Shown here one piece after another: positions 9,424-17,774 of a stretch of DNA of 64,000 nt. The position numbers and the translations under genes are program-made. Numbering within the stretch: position 1 is the first letter of the stretch; each line of letters begins with the position of its first letter. Under the pieces are notes generated by a model. That model was not told the DNA's origin and did no database searches. It saw only the letters and a list, made by a program, of their open reading frames with translations. Source of the DNA: Sphingomonas naphthae (GTDB lineage: Bacteria; Pseudomonadota; Alphaproteobacteria; Sphingomonadales; Sphingomonadaceae); contig NZ_CP117411.1 of NCBI RefSeq assembly GCF_028607085.1, positions 1,364,001 to 1,428,000 on the forward strand, written 5' to 3'.

Positions 9424-10644
9424 TCAATTGTTGGAGTTCAGCAGAACCCGCGCGGTCAGGAACGGCGAGAACAACTGGTTGAGGACATTGATGAATTTCG
9501 TCGGCAGGTTCGCCGGCGCATTGGCGATGTAGATCACGTCCTTGTCGTGCATCAGCAATTGCTGCGCCAGGAAGTAGTTGGTCGGATTCATCATGTTGAG
9601 ACGATAAATGACCGGATCCTGCATCTGTGACTGCGTGTAGCGGAACAGGAAGATGCCGCGCGGGTCGGCCTGCTGGTCGCTCGGCCCGCCGATCTCGGCC
9701 AGCGCCTCGGCGAGCGAGACACGATCGGACTTGAAGGCGACCTGCGACACCTTGTTGGTCGCGCCGAATACGCTGAAGCTCTTCGGCCGCAGGATCAGTT
9801 CGACCCGGTCTCCGGGCAGCAGGGCGAGATCGAGCGGCGAGCCCGTGCGGATCGCGCTCAGCCGCTCTTCGACGGTCTGGCCCTTCCGGGTGAAGCGGAC
9901 GACCATGCTGTCCGCGGCGCCGGAGGGGCCACCGGACACGGCCAGCGCGTCAAGCAGACGTTCGCGCGCGAGCGTCAGAGGGAAGCGGCCGGGCTTGTTG
10001 ACCGCACCCGATACGTAGACCGTGTTCACGACATTCTCGCGCACGGTGACGATCACCTGCGCATTCTGCGACTTGCCGCTGAACTTGGCCTCGATCGCTT
10101 TTTCGATCTGCGGCGGTGTGAGGCCGGCGACCTTGATGTCGCCGATATAGGGCAAACGGATCGTGCCATTTTCGTTTACGACCACCCCGCCCAGCGCGCG
10201 TCCGCGCGCCGTCGGGTTGAAGGTCTCTTCGCTGAACGAGCCTTCGCCGCCGAAATTGGCTTGGCCGCCGAACAGCGTGACGCCCACCTCAAATACGTTG
10301 ATGCCGAGCACGTCGCCCGGGCCGACCGCATCCACGGCACCGCGTCGATCGAGCGTCGCGAAGGGTGGCGTGGCGGGCTGTGCCGCCTCATCCGCCCGGC
10401 TGATCTCGGCGAGCCGCTGCGGATCAATATTGACGATCCGAAAATTGATCGTGTTCGCCGCGCCTTTTTCGGCGCTCTGCACCTGAGACGCCGTCGGGCC
10501 GTTGCTGGGCAGGGTAGCGCAACCGGATACCGCCAAAGGTAGGGCGGCCAGAATGAACCGGTGGCCGCGCCACCGCAATACCGATGTGAGCAATTTCAGG
10601 CCCTTAACCAGAAGCGTGCAAGAATTTCGCTCTGCGGCTAACAT
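9424..10644 (-). CDS. kpsD: Outer-membrane polysaccharide export lipoprotein, BexD/CtrA/Wza type
   Basis: OPX-family channel for capsule export, 406 residues. It has a signal peptide with lipobox AVSGC (Cys ~42), so it is probably lipidated. The Poly_export domain appears as VGPGDVLGINVFE, followed by the SLBB-type repeats VYVSGAVNKPGRFPL and FSVFGATNKVSQVAF, and a C-terminal segment with FLTARVLL. The length fits BexD/CtrA (about 390) rather than the longer E. coli KpsD, so the symbol is by role. ATG 10644 has no good ribosome site; a TTG at 10593 preceded by AAGGG is an alternative start that still keeps the lipobox. Confidence 0.88.
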   Translation of the reverse strand: MLAAERNSCTLLVKGLKLLTSVLRWRGHRFILAALPLAVSGCATLPSNGPTASQVQSAEKGAANTINFRIVNIDPQRLAEISRADEAAQPATPPFATLDRRGAVDAVGPGDVLGINVFEVGVTLFGGQANFGGEGSFSEETFNPTARGRALGGVVVNENGTIRLPYIGDIKVAGLTPPQIEKAIEAKFSGKSQNAQVIVTVRENVVNTVYVSGAVNKPGRFPLTLARERLLDALAVSGGPSGAADSMVVRFTRKGQTVEERLSAIRTGSPLDLALLPGDRVELILRPKSFSVFGATNKVSQVAFKSDRVSLAEALAEIGGPSDQQADPRGIFLFRYTQSQMQDPVIYRLNMMNPTNYFLAQQLLMHDKDVIYIANAPANLPTKFINVLNQLFSPFLTARVLLNSNN

Positions 10645-10681
10645 ATCGCCAAGCGGAAACCAATCGGTTCGTGACGCGGCG

Positions 10682-11344
10682 TCAGTTGCTCAATGCCTGC
10701 AATCCATGATGGATTTCGCAGGCTTCCTCGATGCTGTCGAAGAACGACAGCGTGCCCGCGTACAGGACCGCGCCCCGCTCGCAATATTGGCGCAGGGTTC
10801 CGGCATCGTGCGAGATCATGATGAGCGTACTCTCTTTCCGCCGCGCCATCAGGCCATCCTCGCTCTTTTTGCGAAAGCGCATGTCGCCCGCCGCAGTGAC
10901 CTCATCGACCAGATAGCATTCGAAGCGGATATTCAGCGATGCGCCGAACGCCAGTCGCGCCACCATGCCCGCCGAATAGGTGTTGATCGGCTGATGCATG
11001 TAAGCGCCAAGCTCGGCGAACTCCTCGACCTCGGCCAGAAGCGTCTCCTCCGGCCGATCATAGACGCGCGCGAGAAACCGAACATTGTCGGCGCCGGTCA
11101 TCGCGCCCACAAACGCGCTGCCATAGCCCATCGGCCAGGACGTCTTGAGACCGCGCGTCACCTTGCCGCTCGTCGGCGCTTCGATCCCGGCGAGCAGCCG
11201 CATCAACGTCGATTTGCCCGCGCCGTTGGCGCCGCAGATGCCGATGCTCTCGCCTCGATTGATCTGGAAGCTCAGATTGTTCAGGACCTGCTTTTGAAAC
11301 TTGTGGATCTCGTAGCTCTTGCTGACATTCTCGAACAGGATCAT
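10682..11344 (-). CDS. kpsT: Capsule polysaccharide ABC transporter ATP-binding protein, KpsT/BexA/CtrD
   Basis: ATPase of the capsule exporter, 220 residues from ATG 11344 (MILFENVSKSYE), preceded by AAGGG at a usable distance. Longer in-frame starts add only an Arg/Ala-rich extension unlike the family. Walker A is GANGAGKST, the signature is the KpsT-type YSAGM (in place of LSGGQ), and Walker B is CYLVDEV followed by the typical AAGD. First gene of the minus-strand export set, divergent by ~75 bp from a glycosyltransferase operon, so both promoters lie in 11345-11419. Confidence 0.92.
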   Translation of the reverse strand: MILFENVSKSYEIHKFQKQVLNNLSFQINRGESIGICGANGAGKSTLMRLLAGIEAPTSGKVTRGLKTSWPMGYGSAFVGAMTGADNVRFLARVYDRPEETLLAEVEEFAELGAYMHQPINTYSAGMVARLAFGASLNIRFECYLVDEVTAAGDMRFRKKSEDGLMARRKESTLIMISHDAGTLRQYCERGAVLYAGTLSFFDSIEEACEIHHGLQALSN

Positions 11345-11419
11345 CCAGCCGGCCCTTACCCTCTGCGGCGAAAACGCTGCCGCGGCGGAGCGGTGCGGTA
11401 GGGCGAGGCGGGAGGGTCG

Positions 11420-12589
11420 GTGACGCCGCCGGATTCGCACATGGCACCGATCTGCATCGATGGCCGGCTTCTTAGCGCAGCGGGGATGGGTTCGACAACC
11501 TATGCGCGCAACCTGCTGGCGGCGTTGCGGGAATCCGGCCGGGCGCCGCTCTTGCTGGAGGATCGCTTCGTCGGGGCGGGCGCAAAATCGCTCGCCGAGA
11601 ATGTCGTGCGCTGGTTGCGTGCCCGCGCCAGCGGCACGGTACGGCTGCGGCCGGCGGAGAGCGCTCTCGCCGCGCGCGACATCTTCCGGCTCGCGCAGGT
11701 GCGGTTCGATGCGTCGGGCGACCTGCTAAGCCTCGTTCCGCCCTTCGCCGGCGGGGTGATGCACTGGACCTATCCGGTGCCGATCCGAATGGAGGGTTGG
11801 GCCAACCTGTATACCGTCCACGATGCGATCCCGCTCGACCTGCCCGATCTCACCCCGATCGACGCCGGCCGCCACCGCCGGCTGCTGACGGCGATCGAGG
11901 CGCAGGCGGCGCGGCTCGTCACCGTCAGCGATCGGGCACGGCTCGACATCGCCGCCGCCATGGGCTTCGCGCCCGATCGGATCGTGAATTGCGGGCAGGG
12001 GGTGGAGATCGACGAGGCGCCGACCACATCGGCCCTGCTCGAAGGTATCTCACCGGGCCGTTACTTCCTCGTCTGCGGCACCGTCGAGCGGCGCAAGAAC
12101 ATCCCCCGGCTCGTCGAGGCGTGGCGGGCGGCGCGCACCGGCCTCCCGCTCCTCGTCGTCGGCCCGGACGGCTTCCACGCCGACGAAGCCGCCGCCGCGC
12201 TCGCGAACGAGGGGGTCGTCCGCATCCCGCACAGCCCGCGCGCCGATCTCCTCGCCCTGATGCGCGACGCCACCGCGCTCCTGTTCCCCACGCTCGCCGA
12301 GGGGTTCGGCCTGCCGATCGTCGAGGCGATGGCGCTGGGCACGCCGGTGATGACCACGCGCGGCGGCGCCACCGGAGAGGTGGCGGGCGATGCGGCGGCG
12401 CTGGTCGATCCCACGGACATCGCCGAAATGGCGCTCACCATCCGCCGCCTCGCCGCCGATCCGCTCTGGGCGGCCGATCTGGTCGAGCGTGGCCATCGCC
12501 GGGCGCCGGCCTTCTCGCGCGCGGCCTTCCTCGATCGGTTGCTGCCGGTCTATGACGCCGCGATTGCCGATCTGGCGCGCTTGCCCTAA
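11420..12589 (+). CDS. GT4 family glycosyltransferase
   Basis: 389 residues from GTG 11420, chosen because GGAGG lies 4 bases upstream; ATG 11441 lacks such a site. The N-terminal half has CIDGRLLSAAGMGSTTYARN and MHWTYPVPIRMEG; the C-terminal half has GTVERRKNIPRL, the EGFGLPIVEAMALGTPV motif typical of GT4, and a Gly-rich loop. It heads a plus-strand operon divergent from kpsT and shares its architecture with the next gene. Role: a sugar transfer step in capsule synthesis; donor unknown. Confidence 0.88.
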   Translation: MTPPDSHMAPICIDGRLLSAAGMGSTTYARNLLAALRESGRAPLLLEDRFVGAGAKSLAENVVRWLRARASGTVRLRPAESALAARDIFRLAQVRFDASGDLLSLVPPFAGGVMHWTYPVPIRMEGWANLYTVHDAIPLDLPDLTPIDAGRHRRLLTAIEAQAARLVTVSDRARLDIAAAMGFAPDRIVNCGQGVEIDEAPTTSALLEGISPGRYFLVCGTVERRKNIPRLVEAWRAARTGLPLLVVGPDGFHADEAAAALANEGVVRIPHSPRADLLALMRDATALLFPTLAEGFGLPIVEAMALGTPVMTTRGGATGEVAGDAAALVDPTDIAEMALTIRRLAADPLWAADLVERGHRRAPAFSRAAFLDRLLPVYDAAIADLARLP

Positions 12590-12618
12590 TCGGCGCGAGA
12601 CTGGCTGAAGGACGACAT

Positions 12619-13950
12619 TTGGAACCGCTCAGGATCGGCATCGACGGCTTCAACCTCGCGATGTCCAACGGCACCGGGGTCGCGACCTACGGATTGCAAC
12701 TCGTCCGCACCCTCAAGACGATGGGTCACCGTACCGAGGGTGTGTTCGGCGTGTCGGTCGGCAAGGATGCCGCCAACCGCGAGGTCAATTTCTTCGACAA
12801 TTGCCAGCGCCCGCCGGATCCGAAGAAACGCATCCCGAAATGGCAGCGCCGCGCCGAATTTCTGCGCTCGCTGGTCGATCAGACCGCCTATGAGGTACCG
12901 CTGACCGACAAGGTCGAGAAGGCCGGCTTCGCCGAGCGCCTGCCCGATTTCGATCGTCTGGTGAGTGCCGACGCGCTGTTCGACCGCGCCCATACCCATT
13001 TCAAGGTCCGCAACCGCTTCCTGCGGCTCAGGATGGATAATCCGCCGCCGATCATGCACTGGACCTATCCGGTGCCGATCGTGCTGGAAGGATCGCGCAA
13101 CATCTACACGCTGCACGATCTGGTGCCGCTGAAGCTCCCCTACGCCACGCTCGACGACAAGGATTTCTACCGCGGCATCGTCGCCGGCTGCGCGCGCGAG
13201 GCGGCGCATATCTGCACCGTGTCGGAGGCGAGCCGCGCCGATATCCACCATCTGCTCGATGTGCCGCTCGATCGGATCAGCAACACCTATCAGATCGGCG
13301 CATCGGGCCTCGCCGCCTCGCCCGCCGAGGATGACGCCCGCGCCGTCGAGGGCATCTTCGGCCTCAAGGCGGACGGCTATTTCCTGTTCTTCGGGGCGAT
13401 CGAGCCCAAGAAGAATATCGGCCGCATCATCGAAGCCTACCTCTCGATGCAGACCGCGACCCCGCTGGTGATCGTCGGCGCGCGATCGTGGCAGGCGGAC
13501 GAGGAACTCAAGCTGATGCCGGGCGGCGGCGCCGATGGCGGGGTCGGCACCTTCGTCGGCCATCGCGGCCAGACGATCATTCGCCTGTCCTACATGCCGC
13601 GCGATCTGCTCGCCAAGCTCATCCGGGGCGCGCGGGCGGTGCTGTTTCCCTCGCTCTACGAGGGCTTCGGCCTGCCGGTGCAGGAATCGATGCAGGTTGG
13701 CACGCCGGTCATCACCTCCAACGTCAGCTCGCTGCCCGAACTGGCGGGCGATGCCGCCATCACCGTCGATCCCTATGATGTGCCCGGTCTCGTCACGGCC
13801 ATGCGCCGGGTCGACGAGGACGAGGCGCTGCGCCGAGATCTGGGCGCGCGCGGCATGGTGCAGGCGGGCACCTTCTCGCAGGAAGCCTATCGCGGCCGGC
13901 TGGCGGCGATGTATGATGTCGTCATGACCCGCAAGGCCGCCGGCGCATGA
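12619..13950 (+). CDS. GT4 family glycosyltransferase
   Basis: 443 residues from a TTG start at 12619, supported by GAAGGA 7 bases upstream; the next ATG would lose the conserved LRIGIDGFNLAM strand. Motifs: GTGVATYGLQLV, MHWTYPVPIVLEG, GAIEPKKNIGRI, and YEGFGLPVQESMQVGTPVI then SSLPELAGDAA. Paralogue of the preceding gene, with an inserted region at ~55-110 (KDAANREVNFF onward) not seen there. 29 bp separates the two, and it overlaps the next gene by ATGA, so the three are likely cotranscribed. Confidence 0.88.
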   Translation: MEPLRIGIDGFNLAMSNGTGVATYGLQLVRTLKTMGHRTEGVFGVSVGKDAANREVNFFDNCQRPPDPKKRIPKWQRRAEFLRSLVDQTAYEVPLTDKVEKAGFAERLPDFDRLVSADALFDRAHTHFKVRNRFLRLRMDNPPPIMHWTYPVPIVLEGSRNIYTLHDLVPLKLPYATLDDKDFYRGIVAGCAREAAHICTVSEASRADIHHLLDVPLDRISNTYQIGASGLAASPAEDDARAVEGIFGLKADGYFLFFGAIEPKKNIGRIIEAYLSMQTATPLVIVGARSWQADEELKLMPGGGADGGVGTFVGHRGQTIIRLSYMPRDLLAKLIRGARAVLFPSLYEGFGLPVQESMQVGTPVITSNVSSLPELAGDAAITVDPYDVPGLVTAMRRVDEDEALRRDLGARGMVQAGTFSQEAYRGRLAAMYDVVMTRKAAGA

Positions 13951-15116
13951 TCGAGGAAAAGACGCTCCAGCAGGAGGGCGACCAGGTTCCGGCGCCGCCC
14001 TTCGCCTTCTGGCCCGAATTCCGCAGCCGTATCGTCGGCCTCGGCGGGCATGAGGACGCCCTCGATCCCGATTACGCCTTCCACTCCACCTATGTGCGCA
14101 GCGGCGATGGCGAGGTCGCGTTCGAGGGGCGCTTCACCGGCCTCGCCGGCACCGGCGGCACGATGATCGTCCGCATCAACGAATTTCCCCTCTACCCCAA
14201 CGGCAAGGCGCGGCAGGTCGCGGTCAAGCAGTTCCAGGTCCGCGATCTCGCGATCGAAGGCGGCCGGTTCGAGATCGATGCCGAGGCGCGGCAGGGCTTC
14301 GCCTATGCCGTCTGGTGCAACCTCTATGGCGAGGCCAACGTCCGCGCCGACGGGCTGGACATCGTCGCCGAACTGCGCCCGGCCAACCCCGATCGCTGGC
14401 GCCAGCCGATCTCGGCGGGCCACGATCGCATCCGCTCGGCCGCGATGCTGGTCGCGCGGGTCGAGCCGAGCTTCGCCGCGCCGGCGTCGCAGCCGCTGAC
14501 CCCCGCGCAGTTCACCGAGCCCGCCTTCGCCGCGCTCGAAGAGCCGCTCGCCCTGCACGAGACGGCCGATCCGGTCGCCCGCTGGTCGCGCGCCTATGTC
14601 GCGCAGGTCTGGCAGCATTATGGGCTGCTCAAGGATGCCGCCAGCGTCGCCGGCCTCGATACCGAGGATGCGGCGCTGACCCGCTTCATCGAGAATAATG
14701 GCGTCCGCATGTTCCCGGTGATCGCCAGCAGCACCGATCCCGAAAGCCTCGGCGACAGCAGCCAGCCCAGCGGGCACGAGGCCGGCGCCAACGATATCGC
14801 GTATTCCTTCATCCCGGCCGCCACCGCGCGGCTGTGGTCGCTCACCCTGCGCTACATGGATCATGCGCTGATGCGGTTGAAGCCGGGTGGCTGGGGCGTG
14901 TTCGTCCTGCCCTTCGTCGCCGGGGATGATCCCGACGACGGCACGGGCCGCGACCGGCCGGGCCTGCTCACCCGCCACGATATCGAGCGGATCGCGCTGG
15001 TGATGATCTCACGCGGCCATCAGGTGGCGCAGATGCGCGTCGGCAAGACCTTTCAGGGGCCGATGGACAATGCGCCGAGCGCCTTCGGCATGACGGTCCG
15101 CAAGCGCAGCGACTGA
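13947..15116 (+). CDS. Unrecognised capsule-locus protein
   Basis: 389 residues, not confidently assigned. The start overlaps the stop of the glycosyltransferase (ATGA), implying translational coupling. Residues ~30-160 look beta-rich (GEVAFEGRFTGLAGTGG, MIVRINEFPLYPNGKA), possibly a carbohydrate-binding-like fold. The C-terminal part contains HALMRLKPGGWGVFVLPFV, resembling the late strand and helix of class I methyltransferases, but I see no convincing SAM-binding GxGxG motif. No signal peptide, so probably cytoplasmic. The position in a glycosyltransferase operon suggests a role in glycan modification. That is inference only. Confidence 0.75.
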   Translation: MIEEKTLQQEGDQVPAPPFAFWPEFRSRIVGLGGHEDALDPDYAFHSTYVRSGDGEVAFEGRFTGLAGTGGTMIVRINEFPLYPNGKARQVAVKQFQVRDLAIEGGRFEIDAEARQGFAYAVWCNLYGEANVRADGLDIVAELRPANPDRWRQPISAGHDRIRSAAMLVARVEPSFAAPASQPLTPAQFTEPAFAALEEPLALHETADPVARWSRAYVAQVWQHYGLLKDAASVAGLDTEDAALTRFIENNGVRMFPVIASSTDPESLGDSSQPSGHEAGANDIAYSFIPAATARLWSLTLRYMDHALMRLKPGGWGVFVLPFVAGDDPDDGTGRDRPGLLTRHDIERIALVMISRGHQVAQMRVGKTFQGPMDNAPSAFGMTVRKRSD

Positions 15117-15125
15117 GGCGGGCTC

Positions 15126-15956
15126 TCAGCTCCGCGCCGCTTCGTGGATCGCCAGCAACGTCCGCACGAGCTTCTCGAGCTGATCCAGCGGCCACGCATT
15201 CGGCCCGTCCGACAGCGCATGGGCGGGATCGGGATGCGTCTCCATGAACAGGCCGCTGATCCCCACCGCCACCGCCGCGCGGGCAAGGGCGGGGACGAAC
15301 TCGCGCTGGCCGCCGCTGGTGGTGCCGTTGCCGCCGGGCAGTTGCACCGAATGGGTCGCGTCGAACACCACCGGGCAGCCGGTTTCGCGCATGATGACCA
15401 GCCCGCGCATGTCGGACACGAGATTGTTGTAGCCGAAGCTCGTGCCGCGATCGGCGACCATGAAGGTGGGGTCGGTGATGCCCGCCTCGGCCGCCGCGTC
15501 GCGGGCCTTGGCGATCACGTGCGTCATGTCGCCCGGCGCCATAAACTGCGCCTTCTTGATGTTGGCGGGTTTGCCCGACGCGGCGACGGCGGCGATGAAA
15601 TCGGTCTGGCGCGCCAGGAAGGCGGGGGTCTGGAGGACGTCGGCCACCTCGGCGACGGGCTTCACCTGATCCTCGGTATGCACGTCGGTCAGGATCGGCA
15701 GGCCGGTTTCGGCGCGCACTTTCTGGAGAATCCGTAATCCTTCGTCAAGGCCGGGGCCACGAAAGGATTTGCCCGAGCTGCGGTTCGCCTTGTCGAAGCT
15801 GCTCTTGTAGATGAGCAGGATGCCCAGCCGGTCCGCGATCCCCGCCAGCGTCTCGGCGGTCGAGAGCGCCAGCGCCTCGCTCTCGATCACGCAGGGGCCG
15901 GCGATGAGGAAAAGCGGCTGATCGAGCCCGATCGGGCGGCCGCACAGGCTGGTCAT
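15126..15956 (-). CDS. kdsA: 3-deoxy-8-phosphooctulonate synthase (Kdo-8-P synthase)
   Basis: Condenses arabinose 5-phosphate and phosphoenolpyruvate to Kdo 8-phosphate in the cytoplasm. 276 residues from ATG 15956; GGAG sits six bases before it but directly against an ATG at 15962, so the inner start is preferred. TIM-barrel motifs: [58 protein letters not shown] and FMETHPDP. Transcribed against its neighbours, 9 bp from the convergent unknown gene and next to kpsC. Kdo is the linker sugar used by KpsC and KpsS, so its location here fits capsule synthesis. Confidence 0.95.
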   Translation of the reverse strand: MTSLCGRPIGLDQPLFLIAGPCVIESEALALSTAETLAGIADRLGILLIYKSSFDKANRSSGKSFRGPGLDEGLRILQKVRAETGLPILTDVHTEDQVKPVAEVADVLQTPAFLARQTDFIAAVAASGKPANIKKAQFMAPGDMTHVIAKARDAAAEAGITDPTFMVADRGTSFGYNNLVSDMRGLVIMRETGCPVVFDATHSVQLPGGNGTTSGGQREFVPALARAAVAVGISGLFMETHPDPAHALSDGPNAWPLDQLEKLVRTLLAIHEAARS

Positions 15957-16060
15957 GGACATCTCCGGTTGAACCGGCCCCGCTTAGCCGTTCGAGGCTC
16001 GCGGTGCCAAGGCCATGACAGCGCCGCGATCCTCGCCTAGAGCGATCGGGCGTATCACCT

Positions 16061-16128
16061 CGTCATCGCGAGCGAAGCGCGGCGATCCAGCGTCGCGGCT
16101 GGATTGCTTCGCTGCGCTCGCAATGACG
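16061..16128. repeat. Palindromic dispersed repeat, family B copy 1
   Basis: Two ~30-base arms (16061-16090 and 16099-16128) form an imperfect inverted repeat around an 8-base spacer; the right arm ends CTGCGCTCGCAATGACG. A second copy with the same arms is at 30780-30848. It lies between divergent kdsA and kpsC, so it is intergenic and probably folds as a cruciform or RNA hairpin. Confidence 0.85.
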
Positions 16129-16148
16129 GATGGGGGAATAGGGTTCGT

Positions 16149-17774
16149 TTGCCGGGGTTAGCCTTTACCAAGAAGCGTGTCTGGACGCCGATCCTGCGGT
16201 CGCCGCTGTTTCCCGGCATCGCGATCGGCGTGGCCGATGTCGCGCGCAGGGGGCCGGCGGTGGCGTTCGATGCGACGCGTGTCGCCGAGGTTGCCGCCGC
16301 CATCGCCCGTGAGCGGGTCGGTGGGCGCTTCTGGGGGCGGCCGATCGTCGGCGCGCGCCACCTGATCGTTGCCAGCGACATCGCGCATCTCGATGCGGCC
16401 GAGGGCGAAGGCACGATCGTCTGGCCGGTCGGCACCGCCATCGCCGACGCGGCGCGCAAGAGGGGGCTGGCCGTCGCGCCGGCGGATGCCGATCCCTGGT
16501 CGCTGATCGATGCCGCCGAGGTCGTCAGCGGCGATCCCGCCCATGAAGTGGCGCTGCTCGCCGCCTGCGCGGGCAAACTCCCGCTCGATCCCAGCGCGCT
16601 CCACAGCCATCTGATCGACACGGTCGCCTATCGCGATCCCTTCACCGGCGCCTCCAGCGATCCGCTCGCCGCGATCGACCTGCTCGGTTTCTGGCGCCGC
16701 TGGATCGACGCGAATCGCGGGATCGCCGCCGCCGCCGGCATGGCGTGGTGGAAGCGGGCGGAGATCGCGCGTTTCCTGTGGGCGGGGCAGGGCACCATAC
16801 CCTTCCTCCGCCCCGCCGCCGCGATCGCCGTCGCCGCGCCTGCGGACGGGGTGATCGCGACCTGGCCGTCGCGTGTGCCCGCCGACTTCGCCGATCAGGC
16901 CACCGCCGCCGGCGCCCGCGTCCATCTCGTCGAAGACGGCTTCCTCCGCTCGCCCGGCCTCGGCGCCGATCTCCATCCGCCGCTCTCGGTGGTGGTGGAC
17001 GGCCAGGGCATCTATTACGATCCGTCGCGCCCCTGCGATCTCGAGACGATCCTCGCCACCCACGAATTTCCGCCCGCGATCAAGGCGCGCGCCGATCGGC
17101 TCCGTCAGCGGATCGTGACGAGGGGGATCGGCAAATATGGCGTCAGCACGCCGGCGGCGGTGCTGGATCTGCCCGCAGGGCGGCGCATCGTCCTCGTCGC
17201 GGGGCAGGTGGAGGACGACATGTCGGTGCTGGCCGGTGGGGCGGGCGTGGCGGGCAACCGCGACTTGCTCGAACGCGCCCGCGCCGCCGAGCCCGATGCC
17301 TACCTCCTCTTCCGCCCCCATCCCGATGTGGAGGCCGGCCATCGCAAGGGCGCGGTGCCCGATGCCGAGGCGCTGCGCTTCGCCGACGTCATCTCGCGCG
17401 GCGGCTCGCTCGCGGCGCTGCTGGAACAAGTTGATTCGGTTCATGTTCTATCGTCTCTCACCGGTTTCGAAGCGTTGCTGCGGAACCGGGACGTGGTAAT
17501 TCATGGCCAGCCCTTCTTTGCCGGATGGGGGCTGACTCGCGATCTCGCTCCGGCTATGTTGCGGCGCAACAAGAAACTGGAGCTGGACGAGTTGATAGCG
17601 GGCGCCCTGATTCTCTATCCGCGCTACCTCGATCCGCGGACCGGTTTGCCCTGTCCGCCCGAAACCTTCCTCGACGCGATCGTGCCCGCCCGGTCACTCA
17701 GCCCGCTGATCCGTTTGCGGCAGTTGCAAGGACGGTTGCGAAAGTGGTTCCAGCGGCGTTATGTCGCGGCATGA
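16149..17774 (+). CDS. kpsC: Capsule beta-Kdo transferase KpsC, shortened first module
   Basis: About 541 residues from TTG 16149 (AGGG a few bases upstream); an earlier TTG at 16104 lies inside a dispersed repeat. KpsC adds beta-Kdo residues to the lipid-linked linker of ABC-exported capsules. The second half is a full KpsC module: VEDGFLRSPGLGADL, QGIYYDPSRPCDLE, LVAGQVEDDMSVL, LLFRPHPDVEAGHR, SSLTGFEALLRNRDV and PFFAGWGLT. Only ~190 residues precede the inter-module region (RDPFTGASSDPLAAIDLLGF), and the EDGFLRS/QVEDD/HPDV motif set occurs once, whereas two-module KpsC proteins (about 675 residues) carry it twice. Overlaps kpsS by ATGA. Confidence 0.88.
   Translation: MPGLAFTKKRVWTPILRSPLFPGIAIGVADVARRGPAVAFDATRVAEVAAAIARERVGGRFWGRPIVGARHLIVASDIAHLDAAEGEGTIVWPVGTAIADAARKRGLAVAPADADPWSLIDAAEVVSGDPAHEVALLAACAGKLPLDPSALHSHLIDTVAYRDPFTGASSDPLAAIDLLGFWRRWIDANRGIAAAAGMAWWKRAEIARFLWAGQGTIPFLRPAAAIAVAAPADGVIATWPSRVPADFADQATAAGARVHLVEDGFLRSPGLGADLHPPLSVVVDGQGIYYDPSRPCDLETILATHEFPPAIKARADRLRQRIVTRGIGKYGVSTPAAVLDLPAGRRIVLVAGQVEDDMSVLAGGAGVAGNRDLLERARAAEPDAYLLFRPHPDVEAGHRKGAVPDAEALRFADVISRGGSLAALLEQVDSVHVLSSLTGFEALLRNRDVVIHGQPFFAGWGLTRDLAPAMLRRNKKLELDELIAGALILYPRYLDPRTGLPCPPETFLDAIVPARSLSPLIRLRQLQGRLRKWFQRRYVAA

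Noticed and set aside
16104-16148. Upstream TTG start for kpsC
   Set aside because: It falls within a dispersed palindromic repeat and would add residues encoded by the repeat; TTG 16149 with AGGG upstream is preferred.
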